A DNA stretch of 64,000 nt from Acidobacteriota bacterium (GCA_016700175.1 CP065003.1:248001-312000), one strand, 5' to 3'; numbered from the stretch's first letter, positions 44,652 to 52,937 are shown. The notes: a model not told the origin generated them from the sequence alone. Program-made: numbers and translations.

Positions 44652-45896
44652 TTACGCCCTCGTGAGCGCCACGATCGGGTCCAGCTTCGAGGCCTTGAAC
44701 GCGGGATAGAGCCCGGCGATTATCCCGATCAGGCTCGAGACCGCGACGGCAAGCACGATATACCCGATGGTGATCGTCATCGTGATCTCCAGGGCGTATC
44801 CGACAAGTTGTGTCACACCGGTTGCGAGCACGATCCCGAGAAGTCCACCGAGAAGGCAAAGTACCGACGATTCGATAAGGAATTGCAGCATTATCTGCTT
44901 TCGCGTTGCACCGATCGCTTTGCGGAGCCCCACCTCGAACGTCCGTTCGGTAACCGACACAAGCATGATGTTCATCACCACGATCCCGCCGACGACAAGC
45001 GTGATGAACGTGATCGGAATGACTACGCCGGCGATCGCTCCTGTAAACTGGTCGATCTGGCCTCCCAGGTCTTCCGTGTTCACGACCCCGAAAGTGTCCT
45101 CCTCTGATCCGATAAGTTTTCTCCGGTTTCTGAGGTCCTGCCGGGCGTCCTCGATCGCCAGCTTCAGGTCCTCGGGCTTTTCAGACTTGCCGTGAACCTG
45201 GACCCCGTCGCCCCACCCGAACATCGATAGGTGTGTGGTTACAGGGATGTAAATGTGGCGGTCCTGGGAATCGCCGAACATCGAACCGCGCTTCTCCTCG
45301 ACGCCGACGACCCGCATCGGCACGCCCCGGACCTTTATTGTCTTTCCGACCGGATTCGTGTTCGCGAAGTACTTCTCCTGGACGTCGGCGCCGATAACGG
45401 CAACGCGGGCGGACCTTTCGACCTCCGTAGGTAGGATGAAGCGGCCGTCAGCGATCTTCTTGTCCTCGATGATGACCATGTTCGCGGTCACGCCGTTGAT
45501 CCGGACTCCCGGCATCTCGATGCCGTCCTGGTTCAGATCTTCGCGCGTGCCCTTCGCAGCGCCCACCTCGGAACACATCGTGCATTTCGCCTTGATGTAC
45601 TCGAATTCCGCCCATTCGACCTTCTTGTTGCGCTTGTTCAGACGCTCGAATTCGTCGTCCTCCATTTGGCCCGTGAAAGCCATCCGCGCAATCATGAAGT
45701 GGTTGGCGCCGAGGACCGCGGTGACCTTTTCCATCACGTACGAGTTCAGGCCGCTGATCGAAGCGCCGACTACCACAACGGATGCCACGCCGATGATCAC
45801 GCCGAGAAGGGTCAGGAACGCCCTTAGTTTGTGCTCGAAAATGGACTTGAGCGCGATGCGGAATGCGTCTGCGTAGAATGAATAAAGTCTTCGCAT
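44652..45896 (-). CDS. MacB/FtsX-type ABC transporter permease
   Basis: Second permease of the pair (414 aa), with the same architecture: N-terminal helix (LRAFLTLLGVIIGVASVVVV), MacB-PCD periplasmic domain, and C-terminal helices with VMNIMLVSVTERTFEVGLRKAIGAT. A Cys pair (KCTMCSE) lies in the periplasmic domain. Upstream of its partner by 272 bp, mostly repeats. The two may form a heterodimer. No ATPase gene is in the window. Confidence 0.9.
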   Translation of the reverse strand: MRRLYSFYADAFRIALKSIFEHKLRAFLTLLGVIIGVASVVVVGASISGLNSYVMEKVTAVLGANHFMIARMAFTGQMEDDEFERLNKRNKKVEWAEFEYIKAKCTMCSEVGAAKGTREDLNQDGIEMPGVRINGVTANMVIIEDKKIADGRFILPTEVERSARVAVIGADVQEKYFANTNPVGKTIKVRGVPMRVVGVEEKRGSMFGDSQDRHIYIPVTTHLSMFGWGDGVQVHGKSEKPEDLKLAIEDARQDLRNRRKLIGSEEDTFGVVNTEDLGGQIDQFTGAIAGVVIPITFITLVVGGIVVMNIMLVSVTERTFEVGLRKAIGATRKQIMLQFLIESSVLCLLGGLLGIVLATGVTQLVGYALEITMTITIGYIVLAVAVSSLIGIIAGLYPAFKASKLDPIVALTRA

Positions 45897-46005
45897 AACA
45901 GGGGGAAAGCTCTCGGTTCAAAAGGGAATTATTTAGCCGTATCTGATCGACACTACCCTTCTACGGATTCGCATTCGGCATTGTTCGCTCAAATTTTCGG
46001 GGCGC

Positions 46006-46036
46006 TTGGAAGGTCATCGGAGCGGCGTGCTATAAT
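46006..46036 (+). promoter_or_regulatory. sucD promoter (extended -10)
   Basis: TTGGAA (46006-46011) and TGCTATAAT, giving TATAAT at 46031-46036 with an extended TGN, 40 bp before the sucD start. The spacer of 19 bp is long, which the extended -10 could compensate. Confidence 0.65.
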
Positions 46037-46076
46037 TTCGGCGATTCATCACACCGGTATCGTAAGGAGATTTGTT

Positions 46077-46964
46077 TTGAGTATTTTAGTCGACAGGGAC
46101 ACCCGTCTGGTCGTTCAGGGGATCACGGGTAACGAGGGCACTTTTCACACACAGCAGATGGTCGAGTACGGCACGAATGTGGTCGCCGGCGTCACTCCCG
46201 GAAAGGGAGGGTCGACCCACGAAGGGATTCCCGTATTTAATACGGTAGAAGATGCGGTCAAAGAGACGGGCGCGAACGCTTCGGTTATCTACGTGCCGCC
46301 ACCGTTCGCGGCCGACGCGATAATGGAGGCCGCGGATGCTGAACTGCCTCTCGTCGTCGCTATCACAGAGGGGATACCGGTCGCGGATATGATCGTCGCC
46401 CGGGATTTCCTTGCCGACAGGAACAAGACGAGGCTCGTCGGACCGAACTGCCCCGGAGTTATCTCTCCCGGGAAATGCAAGATCGGCATCATGCCGGGGC
46501 ACATTCACAAGGAAGGAAGGATCGGCGTCGTATCACGGTCAGGGACGCTCACCTACGAAGCGGTCGGCCAGCTGTCCGCGCTCGGCCTCGGACAGTCGTC
46601 GGCGCTCGGGATCGGAGGCGATCCGATCATCGGGACGACTCATACCGACGCATTGCGACTTTTCGAAGCCGACGACGAAACGGACGCGATCGTAATGATC
46701 GGCGAGATCGGCGGAACGGCCGAAGAGGACGCGGCGGCATACGCGAAGGACAACGTTACGAAGCCGATCGTGGCTTTCATCGCGGGCCAGACCGCGCCTC
46801 CGGGACGCCGTATGGGCCACGCCGGCGCGATCATCTCGGGCGGAAAAGGAACAGCAGCGGAGAAGATGAAGGCGCTCCGCGAGGCCGGTATCCGCGTCGT
46901 CGAATCTCCGGCGGACATCGGTAAGGCGGTGCAGGAATCACTGGCAAGCGGGACAGCGGCGTGA
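46077..46964 (+). CDS. sucD: Succinate-CoA ligase [ADP/GDP-forming] subunit alpha
   Basis: The protein (295 aa) is the CoA-binding, phospho-histidine subunit of the TCA-cycle ligase. It begins (M)SILVDRDTRLVVQGITG as other SucD proteins do; that start is TTG at 46077, 7 nt after AAGGAG. The CoA-binding fold and the active His in RRMGHAGAIISGGKGT are present. The usual partner sucC is not adjacent, so the operon is split. The stop codon overlaps a 7-bp repeat array. Confidence 0.93.
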   Translation: MSILVDRDTRLVVQGITGNEGTFHTQQMVEYGTNVVAGVTPGKGGSTHEGIPVFNTVEDAVKETGANASVIYVPPPFAADAIMEAADAELPLVVAITEGIPVADMIVARDFLADRNKTRLVGPNCPGVISPGKCKIGIMPGHIHKEGRIGVVSRSGTLTYEAVGQLSALGLGQSSALGIGGDPIIGTTHTDALRLFEADDETDAIVMIGEIGGTAEEDAAAYAKDNVTKPIVAFIAGQTAPPGRRMGHAGAIISGGKGTAAEKMKALREAGIRVVESPADIGKAVQESLASGTAA

Positions 46965-46997
46965 GCGGTTAGCGGTGAGCGGTGAGCAGTGAGCCGT
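46963..46997 (+). repeat. 7-bp tandem repeats overlapping the sucD stop
   Basis: Units GAGCGGT, TAGCGGT, GAGCGGT, GAGCAGT, GAGCCGT. The first unit shares two bases with the sucD stop codon (TGA at 46962-46964). Confidence 0.8.
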
Positions 46998-47018
46998 TTA
47001 GAGCAGCGCTTGCGCTGC

Positions 47019-47510
47019 CGAGGTAACGCGAACTTCAGTTTGCGCCGCGCGAAAGCGCGGAGATCTGTCGGCAGTTCGGGCCTCAGGCGGTCGAGGTAAC
47101 GCGAACTTCAGTTTGCGCCGCGCGAAAGCGCGGAGATCTGTCGGCAGTTCGGGCCTCAGGCGGTCGAGGTAACGCGAACTTCAGTTTGCGCCGCGCGAAA
47201 GCGCGGAGATCCGTCGGCAGTTCGGGCCTCAGGCGGTCGAGGTAACACAAACTTCAGTTTGCGCCGCGCGAAAGCGCGGAGTTCCGTGAGATGTTCGGGC
47301 AGCGGGCGGTCGAGGTAGCGCGAACTTCGGTTTGCGCCGCGCGAAAGCGCGGAGATCTGTGAGATGTTCGGGCCGCGGGCGGCCTCCGACAAGCTGAAGC
47401 TTATCGGACATCCGTTTAGAGCAGCGCTTGCGCTGCCGAGGTAACACAAACTTCAGTTTGCGCCGCGCGAAAGCGCGGAGATCCGTGAGATGTTCGGGCA
47501 GCGGGCGGGC
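47019..47510. repeat. Six-copy 73-bp repeat with GAAA-tetraloop hairpin
   Basis: Copies begin at 47019, 47092, 47165, 47238, 47311 and 47437; the first five are in strict tandem. Each has CGAGGTAACGCGAACTTCAG, then a perfect stem CCGCGC-GAAA-GCGCGG with a GNRA tetraloop, then a variable tail. The block is bounded by AGCAGCGCTTGCGCTGC hairpins and CGACAAGCTGAAGCTTGTCG hairpins. 73 is not a multiple of 3, so it is not a coding repeat. The gap from 46998 to 47554 holds no gene. Confidence 0.85.
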
Positions 47511-47554
47511 CGCGACAAGCTGAAGCTTGTCGGACATCCGTCTCACCCGCAGAA

Positions 47555-47938
47555 ATGAAAAGTTTCTCCCACTCGTTCACCGTGAAGGCCTCCGATCTGG
47601 ACGTCCAGGGGCACGTGAACAACGTGACCTATCTTCAGTGGGTGCAGGATGTAGCCGTGGCGCATTGGTTGGAAGTCTCGAGCGAGGAGATCAGGGACAG
47701 GTTCACCTGGGTCGTGATCCGGCATGAGATCGATTACAAGAGAGAAGCGTACGAGGGCGACGACATCGAGGCCCGGACCTGGGTAGGGAAGAGGACGAAG
47801 GTCACCTGGGACAGGCATACCGAGATAAGGCGCGGGGAGGATCTGATCGTTAAGGCCAGGACGGTCTGGTGCCTTCTGGACCGGGAGCGAATGCGGCCCG
47901 CGAAGATCTCGGAGGAGATCGAATCGTTGTTATCCTAG
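47555..47938 (+). CDS. Acyl-CoA thioesterase (hotdog fold, YbgC/FadM-like)
   Basis: The protein (127 aa) hydrolyses acyl-CoA thioesters. The 4-hydroxybenzoyl-CoA thioesterase-type motif DLDVQGHVNNVTYLQW (Asp near residue 16, HVNN) is conserved. Similar genes accompany fatty acid and beta-oxidation loci. The ATG at 47555 lies after the 73-bp repeats. Chain-length preference is unknown. Confidence 0.88.
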   Translation: MKSFSHSFTVKASDLDVQGHVNNVTYLQWVQDVAVAHWLEVSSEEIRDRFTWVVIRHEIDYKREAYEGDDIEARTWVGKRTKVTWDRHTEIRRGEDLIVKARTVWCLLDRERMRPAKISEEIESLLS

Positions 47939-47990
47939 AATGAGATTTCGCCGGGAAACCCCGGTAATTTAGAGACGATAAAGGGAGAAT

Positions 47991-48004
47991 GCCGGCATAT
48001 GCCG
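47991..48004. promoter_or_regulatory. Palindrome in the ndk leader
   Basis: CCGGCATATGCCGG is a perfect 14-bp palindrome inside GCCGGCATATGCCGGT, 15 bp before the chosen ndk start. It could be an operator or a hairpin in the leader. Confidence 0.4.
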
Positions 48005-48018
48005 GTCCGATTTATATA

Positions 48019-48435
48019 ATGAGCAACTTAACATTCGGAATTATCAAACCGGACGCCGTGAAGAAGGGCGTCCACGGAACCATCATCCAGCGGGTACTCG
48101 ACAACGGGTTCAAGATTCGCGGGATGAAACTCATCCACCAGACCCGCCGGCAGGCCGAGGGCTTTTACGAAGTTCACAAGGAAAGGCCCTTCTTTGGCGA
48201 GCTTACGGAATTCATGTCCAGCGGACCTTGCGTCGTGATGGTGCTCGAGAAGGAAAACGCCGTCAAAGCGTGGCGCGATCTTATGGGAGCGACGAACCCT
48301 GCGGAGGCGGACGAAGGTACGCTCCGAAAGGAATTTGCCTCTTCGATCGGCGAGAATGCGGTCCACGGGTCCGATTCCGAAGAGAACGCGGCGATAGAGA
48401 TCGCCTATTTCTTCAGCAAACTTGAATTAGTCTAA
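48019..48435 (+). CDS. ndk: Nucleoside diphosphate kinase
   Basis: The protein (138 aa) balances NTP pools. Starts MSNLTFGIIKPDAVKKG and has the phospho-His in NAVHGSDS (near residue 114). ATG 48019 gives the family N-terminus; an in-frame ATG at 47989 follows AAGGGAG too closely (1 nt) and would add ten atypical residues (MPAYAGPIYI). A perfect terminator follows. Confidence 0.93.
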   Translation: MSNLTFGIIKPDAVKKGVHGTIIQRVLDNGFKIRGMKLIHQTRRQAEGFYEVHKERPFFGELTEFMSSGPCVVMVLEKENAVKAWRDLMGATNPAEADEGTLRKEFASSIGENAVHGSDSEENAAIEIAYFFSKLELV

Positions 48436-48455
48436 TCGAAAGGCTATAAACTTCG

Positions 48456-48487
48456 CAGATAACGGGCGCGGCCCGTTATCTGTTTTT
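48456..48487 (+). terminator. ndk terminator
   Basis: CAGATAACGGGC (48456-48467), a 3-nt loop, and GCCCGTTATCTG (48471-48482) make a perfect 12-bp stem followed by five T residues. Confidence 0.92.
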
Positions 48488-48517
48488 CCAACCTCGACTC
48501 TTCAGGGACCAAGCGCC

Positions 48518-49669
48518 ATGAAAAAATGCCCGAATTGCCAGAACACATACAATGACGATCTGAAGTTTTGTCAGAAGGACGGAACACCGCTCGTCGCGGT
48601 GGCGGAGGACACTCCGGAAGAAAATCCTTTCAAGACGATGGTCGCCAGGCAGGAGGACCTTCCTGCACCTCCTGAAGAGAAAGAGCCCGAACCCGAACCG
48701 GAAGAGGAAGTCGATCCCTTCAAGACGATGGTGGCAGGCACGAAAATGCCCCCGCCGAAAGAAGACGACGTCCTTGAGGTCCCGGAAAAGCCCGTCGATC
48801 CGATGAAGACGATGGTGGCAGGTGAAAAGACTTCGGAGCGGATCGAGATCGAGGTGCCGCAGGAGAAAGCGGCCGAGCGGCCTTCGGCGCCCGCTCCGTC
48901 CGAGCCAGCGCGCGACCCTCAGCAAGCAAGGCCTGAACCCCCGACGCCGGAACAGGTGAGTGCCGACCCGCCGAGAGCGGAATCCCCGAAACCGGAGCCT
49001 CCGAAGCCGGCCGAAGAAACTCCGGCCCCGCCGGCATCCAGGCCGTCTGTTCCGGAGACCCCTCGTCAGCCCGAAACACCCAAACCTACTCCGCCGGTTC
49101 AGGAGAGACCTGGTGCGCCGATACCTTCTCCGTTTGAAGAATCGATGCCTCCGGGATTCCAGCCGCCATCGACGCCGCCTTTCGATGCGCCCGAAAGCCC
49201 CGTCAAACCGGAAGAAGCCGAAGAGGCACCCGAACCCGTCGCGCAGGTAAAGCCGGCTCAGCCGGAGCCGGAACCGCTTCCGAGCGACTTCGCGGATGTC
49301 GAGGATTCGGATATCGAGCCGCCCGTAGAGAGTTCCGTTCCTGTTCCATCATTCGGTCAGGATATGGAAATTAGCAGTTCCGAACCTCCAGCAGAAACCG
49401 CATCTGATGGTCAGAACCAGACACTCGCATTTATCAGCCTTGGATTGGGAATTCTCGGCCTTCTGTGCTGTACGTTCATCATTCCCAGCCTTGCCGCCAT
49501 CGTCACAGGGTTCATGGCGAGAGGCAAAGCGAACGCAGATCCTCAGCAATACGGTGGTCAGACTTTCGCGCTGATAGGAATTATCCTCGGGATCGTAGGG
49601 GTGGCCGGAGGATTGCTGATCGGCATTATCTGGCTTGTAGTTGGAATTCCGGCAGGAATGCTGCAATGA
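48518..49669 (+). CDS. Zinc-ribbon, Pro-rich, DUF4190-like membrane protein with KTMV repeats
   Basis: The protein (383 aa) has an N-terminal zinc-ribbon-like motif (CPNCQNTYNDDLKFCQKDG; Cys4, 7, 18 with Asp21 in place of the fourth). A 260-residue Pro/Glu-rich linker follows, then two membrane helices (about 307-330 and 347-372) of DUF4190 type. Three copies of (D/N)PxKTMVA, with Thr at 40, 70 and 98, are spaced evenly in the linker and could be phosphorylation sites for the Ser/Thr kinases this phylum carries. Function unknown. Confidence 0.82.
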   Translation: MKKCPNCQNTYNDDLKFCQKDGTPLVAVAEDTPEENPFKTMVARQEDLPAPPEEKEPEPEPEEEVDPFKTMVAGTKMPPPKEDDVLEVPEKPVDPMKTMVAGEKTSERIEIEVPQEKAAERPSAPAPSEPARDPQQARPEPPTPEQVSADPPRAESPKPEPPKPAEETPAPPASRPSVPETPRQPETPKPTPPVQERPGAPIPSPFEESMPPGFQPPSTPPFDAPESPVKPEEAEEAPEPVAQVKPAQPEPEPLPSDFADVEDSDIEPPVESSVPVPSFGQDMEISSSEPPAETASDGQNQTLAFISLGLGILGLLCCTFIIPSLAAIVTGFMARGKANADPQQYGGQTFALIGIILGIVGVAGGLLIGIIWLVVGIPAGMLQ

Positions 49670-49713
49670 AGGCAGCGGATGTTTCCCGGAAGGGCCTTTT
49701 TGCCCGTCCCCGT

Positions 49714-49744
49714 TTGCACAGGGGCGGGCTTATTGCTGTATAAT
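49714..49744 (+). promoter_or_regulatory. Candidate nuoI promoter
   Basis: TTGCAC (49714-49719) and TATAAT (49739-49744), spacer 19 bp, 32 bp before the nuoI start. A GC hairpin (GCCCGTCCCC / GGGGCGGGC, about 49702-49729) overlaps and may terminate the upstream gene. Confidence 0.55.
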
Positions 49745-49775
49745 CCACCTTTAACCGCCTCTCTGGAAAACAAAT

Positions 49776-50297
49776 ATGTCTGTCATCAGCGAAGTTCTAA
49801 GGTCGGCGAAAGCGGTCATTTCCGGAATGAAGACCACGATCTCCCAGATACCGAAGGAGAAGTGGACCGTTCAGTATCCTGACGTTCCCGTCACGGTTCA
49901 GCCCCGCTACAGGGGGCAGCATCTGCTGCACGTGGATGAGATGGGAAAGGAGAAGTGCGTCGCGTGCTATCTTTGCGCGGCCGCCTGCCCGTCCGACTGC
50001 ATATACATTGAGGCGGAGGACGATCCGCGGCCGTACGAAGACAGGATCGGCCGTGACGAACGCTACGCAAAGGTCTACAACATCGACTACGGCCGCTGCA
50101 TTTTCTGCGGCTACTGTGTTGAAGCGTGTCCAAAGGACGCGATCACCCACGGATACAATTTCGAGCTTTCCGTATATAACCGCGCCGATCTCCTCAAAAC
50201 AAAGGACGATCTTTTGATCACGAAGCAGAAGCAGTCCGACAAATACAGAGTCGCGCTTTCGTCCGAGGACGTCGATTCGGAGTTCAAGGAAGTCTGA
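49776..50297 (+). CDS. nuoI: NADH-quinone oxidoreductase subunit I (two 4Fe-4S clusters)
   Basis: The protein (173 aa) is the electron-transfer subunit with two CxxCxxCxxxCP motifs: CVACYLCAAACPSDC and CIFCGYCVEACP. Length and the tail after the second cluster fit NuoI of complex I. It stands alone here, not in a nuo operon, and has its own promoter. Confidence 0.9.
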   Translation: MSVISEVLRSAKAVISGMKTTISQIPKEKWTVQYPDVPVTVQPRYRGQHLLHVDEMGKEKCVACYLCAAACPSDCIYIEAEDDPRPYEDRIGRDERYAKVYNIDYGRCIFCGYCVEACPKDAITHGYNFELSVYNRADLLKTKDDLLITKQKQSDKYRVALSSEDVDSEFKEV

Positions 50298-50354
50298 GCG
50301 CTTCACGATCCGGTTCCCGGCCGGGTCCCCGAGGCCGGAACGGAACCCTGACCT

Positions 50355-50996
50355 GTGACCGACCACCACTTTCCGCCTACAAGAAAAGGCCGTGTATTCG
50401 AAACCTACGCGGTCTGCCTCAGGGAATTCGCCGGCCTCCGGGATCCTCGGCAAAGGCTGGACCCTTTCGAACTTGCTAGGTACGCGAATCTGCTGGTAGC
50501 GGAGTTCGAATCCGTCATTCCTTTTCTTTCTCCTGAAACCGTCGCTCAGCTTCTGGGAGGCGGGAAGGACGCCTGGTCGGGCGGGGCCTGTTCCCAGCCA
50601 TTGCCGGACGGACGGCGTTTGATCATTCTGAATCCGACCCACGGGAAGAACAGGCAAAACGCGACATTGATGGAAGAGATCAGCCACGTGTTTCTCGGGC
50701 ACAAGCCGAGCAGGCTCGCTTTTCGAGAGGAAGGGGACGGTACGACCGTAAGGGCGCGCGATTACAATGCCGAGATCGAGGAGCAGGCGTATTCGGTCGG
50801 AGCCGCCGCTCTTGTGCCCTACTCGGCTCTTCGCGAGCTCGTGAGAGAAGGCCGAACCTCGCGTCAGATCGCCCGCCAGTATGAGGTCAGCCGTCTGCTG
50901 GTCGAATACAGGATCAAGGTATCGAAGCTTTGGAATGATTACCTGGCTGTGCAGGGAGACGGAAGACCCGTTACCGGCCGGACCGTGAAGATATGA
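50355..50996 (+). CDS. ImmA/IrrE-like protein with altered metal motif
   Basis: The protein (213 aa) resembles ImmA/IrrE metallopeptidases. The helix that normally reads HExxH reads LMEEISHVFLGH, so the first zinc His is Glu (EEISH at 107-111); the downstream acidic helix (AEIEEQAYSVGAAALVPY, about 139-156) is retained. It ends in an HTH-like segment (TSRQIARQYEVSRLLVEYR, about 167-185). GTG start. It overlaps the RsbU-like gene by ATGA, so these are co-translated. IrrE-type proteases cleave repressors in stress responses. Confidence 0.7.
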   Translation: MTDHHFPPTRKGRVFETYAVCLREFAGLRDPRQRLDPFELARYANLLVAEFESVIPFLSPETVAQLLGGGKDAWSGGACSQPLPDGRRLIILNPTHGKNRQNATLMEEISHVFLGHKPSRLAFREEGDGTTVRARDYNAEIEEQAYSVGAAALVPYSALRELVREGRTSRQIARQYEVSRLLVEYRIKVSKLWNDYLAVQGDGRPVTGRTVKI

Positions 50997-52300
50997 GCAA
51001 GGACCAGATAGTCGAGAGAATACACACGAGTTCGTCGCCGGATCCCGACCTGACGGTCGTCGACAAGCTTCGTATGTTGCTCGACATCACGAAAACGATC
51101 AGTCAGTCGCTCGACCTGGAAGAGGTCCTGAGGCTTGTGATGGACACGCTCGGATCGCTCATACGGTTTGACGCGGCGGGCATATATCTGCTGGAGGCCG
51201 TCGATGTCGACGGCGAAGAACAGTACATCTTCAAATCGAAAGTGGTTCGCGGATACCGGATCAGTTTCGATCTGGTCGAGCCCCGTCTGAAGCTCGGCGA
51301 AGGCTTTATCGGCTACGTTGCGCAGACCGGCGAATCGCTTATCTCGCCGGACGTTTCAAAGGACGAAAGATACTTTCCGGCCCGCAAGCGGACACGCTCC
51401 GAGCTTGTCACGCCGATCGTTTCCAATGACAAAGTGATCGGCGTTTTCGACCTTGAGAGCGACGAACTCGAGGCTTATACGGAGGACGACCTGGCCATCC
51501 TGCAGCTTCTCGCCTCGCAGGTCGCGATCATAATCGAGAAGGTCCGGCTCCACGAACAGCTGGTTGAGAAGAAGCGTCTTGAAGCCCAGCTTGAGATCGC
51601 CCGTGAGGTCCAGCTGGAACTGCTTCCCGATCACGATCCCGAGTTTCCGGGCTTCGATATCAGCGCCTACATTTTCCCCACTGAAGAAGTATCGGGCGAC
51701 TATTACGACTGGGTGCGAATCTTCGACGACCAGGTCGCGATCATCGTCGCCGATGCGGTAGGGAAGGGTATTCCCGCAGCATTGCTGATGTCGTTCCTGC
51801 GTGCGTCGCTGCGTGCGGGCGTGCAGATCGGTTATGCGCCGCAGGTCGCGTTCTCAAAGGTCGGCAACCTGCTTTGGGATTCGGTCGAGGATCACCAGTT
51901 CATCACCGCCATCTACGGGATTCTGGACGCCACGAACAGGACATTCGTGTATTCGAATGCCGGACACAATCCGCCGCTCCATATCAAGCCGAACGGGGAT
52001 TACAAGTACGTCGAGTTCGGGGATCTTCCGCTGGGAATGTTCCGGGAATCGCATTATCACCAGCACTACATACGCCTTGAGCAGGGCGATGTGCTTGTGC
52101 TCTACACGGACGGGATCACCGAGTCGGAGAACGAGGACGGGGAACAGTTCGGAAACGAGAGGTTTGCAAAGCGGATCATCGAGGGGGCCGCACTTCCGGC
52201 AAAGGACCTGATCCACTTCGTACGCGAGGGACTTTCGGAATTCACCAAGAGCAGCTTCCTGGATGATGACGGTACGCTTTTTATACTGAAAGCCGTCTAG
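50993..52300 (+). CDS. GAF-SpoIIE/PP2C serine phosphatase (RsbU-like)
   Basis: The protein (435 aa) has a GAF domain (about 30-185) and a SpoIIE-type PP2C phosphatase domain (about 200-435) with metal motifs VSGDYYDW, ADAVGKGIPAALLMS and YTDGITESENEDG. RsbU-like phosphatases dephosphorylate anti-anti-sigma proteins to start partner switching. The start overlaps the IrrE-like stop by 4 bp. No anti-sigma or anti-anti-sigma gene is close. Confidence 0.9.
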   Translation: MSKDQIVERIHTSSSPDPDLTVVDKLRMLLDITKTISQSLDLEEVLRLVMDTLGSLIRFDAAGIYLLEAVDVDGEEQYIFKSKVVRGYRISFDLVEPRLKLGEGFIGYVAQTGESLISPDVSKDERYFPARKRTRSELVTPIVSNDKVIGVFDLESDELEAYTEDDLAILQLLASQVAIIIEKVRLHEQLVEKKRLEAQLEIAREVQLELLPDHDPEFPGFDISAYIFPTEEVSGDYYDWVRIFDDQVAIIVADAVGKGIPAALLMSFLRASLRAGVQIGYAPQVAFSKVGNLLWDSVEDHQFITAIYGILDATNRTFVYSNAGHNPPLHIKPNGDYKYVEFGDLPLGMFRESHYHQHYIRLEQGDVLVLYTDGITESENEDGEQFGNERFAKRIIEGAALPAKDLIHFVREGLSEFTKSSFLDDDGTLFILKAV

Positions 52301-52322
52301 TGATCTTTCGAGGTTCGAAAAC

Positions 52323-52368
52323 TGATGAACGCGGAAGGCGGCGCTTGACCGACCTTCCGCGTTCTTCA
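52323..52368 (+). terminator. Hairpin after the phosphatase gene
   Basis: GAACGCGGAAGG (52327-52338) pairs with CCTTCCGCGTTC (52353-52364), extended by CTGA/TCAG. There is no T tract, so it may act as a Rho-dependent or 3'-end stabilising structure. Confidence 0.6.
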
Positions 52369-52393
52369 GTTGTTGTGAACCTGTTAGGCTTGC

Positions 52394-52651
52394 TCAGTGC
52401 GACTGAGCGGTTTCCTCGTCCGAATCGCCGTGCGGCGCCAGCGGCGCCCGATAGTCCCCGAAATTCATTTCCCTTCCCTCCCGGACAAAGGCATAGATGG
52501 AAAAACCGTTTGCGTCGAGGGAATCGGCGAGTTCAGCGGAACTGGGAAGGTATACCGCCTGCGAAAATCCGAACTCCGACCTGATCTCAAGAAGGCGCTC
52601 GATCACCTCAAGCGGAGCGAAGCATTTAATTGGGTCTTTGAAAGTCGCCAT
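52394..52651 (-). CDS. Small hypothetical protein
   Basis: Predicted protein of 85 residues (MATFKDPIKCFAPLEVIERL start), alpha/beta composition, acidic C-terminus. Codon usage with high G/C third positions matches neighbours, which supports coding. No Shine-Dalgarno is evident and no family is recognised; the frame extends further upstream to 53029 but that part looks non-coding and crosses the next gene's promoter. Confidence 0.5.
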   Translation of the reverse strand: MATFKDPIKCFAPLEVIERLLEIRSEFGFSQAVYLPSSAELADSLDANGFSIYAFVREGREMNFGDYRAPLAPHGDSDEETAQSH

Positions 52652-52937
52652 TGTTGTGAAGCCCGCGAGTGAGAAAGTGCGGTCGCGAACGGCCCTGTGA
52701 TTGACCTGCGACCCGAAAGGTTGTTCCGCCAAATGCGCAATGGCAACTTTTGTCCGGACCGCCAATACTAAGGAGCGTACGGAAAAACTCTCGATGTTAT
52801 CTGCTGAATCGCCAGCCGGGCGTTTCACAGGAATGAATTGGTTGCGCTTTTGATATATTGTTAATAATATGCAGGAAGCGAGCATTCCACTTTCGAAGTC
52901 TTTCCCCGACCAAGAGCCAGTTATGAGGAGAAAGGAA

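Noticed and set aside
47019..47510. Possible CRISPR array
   Set aside because: The copies are contiguous with period 73 and no unique spacers; palindromes and a GNRA loop fit a REP-like element, and no cas genes are near.
47156..47622. Several overlapping minus-strand frames with PLPEHLTDLRAFARRK repeats
   Set aside because: They are translations of the 73-bp repeat, which is not a multiple of 3 and gives different frames in each copy.
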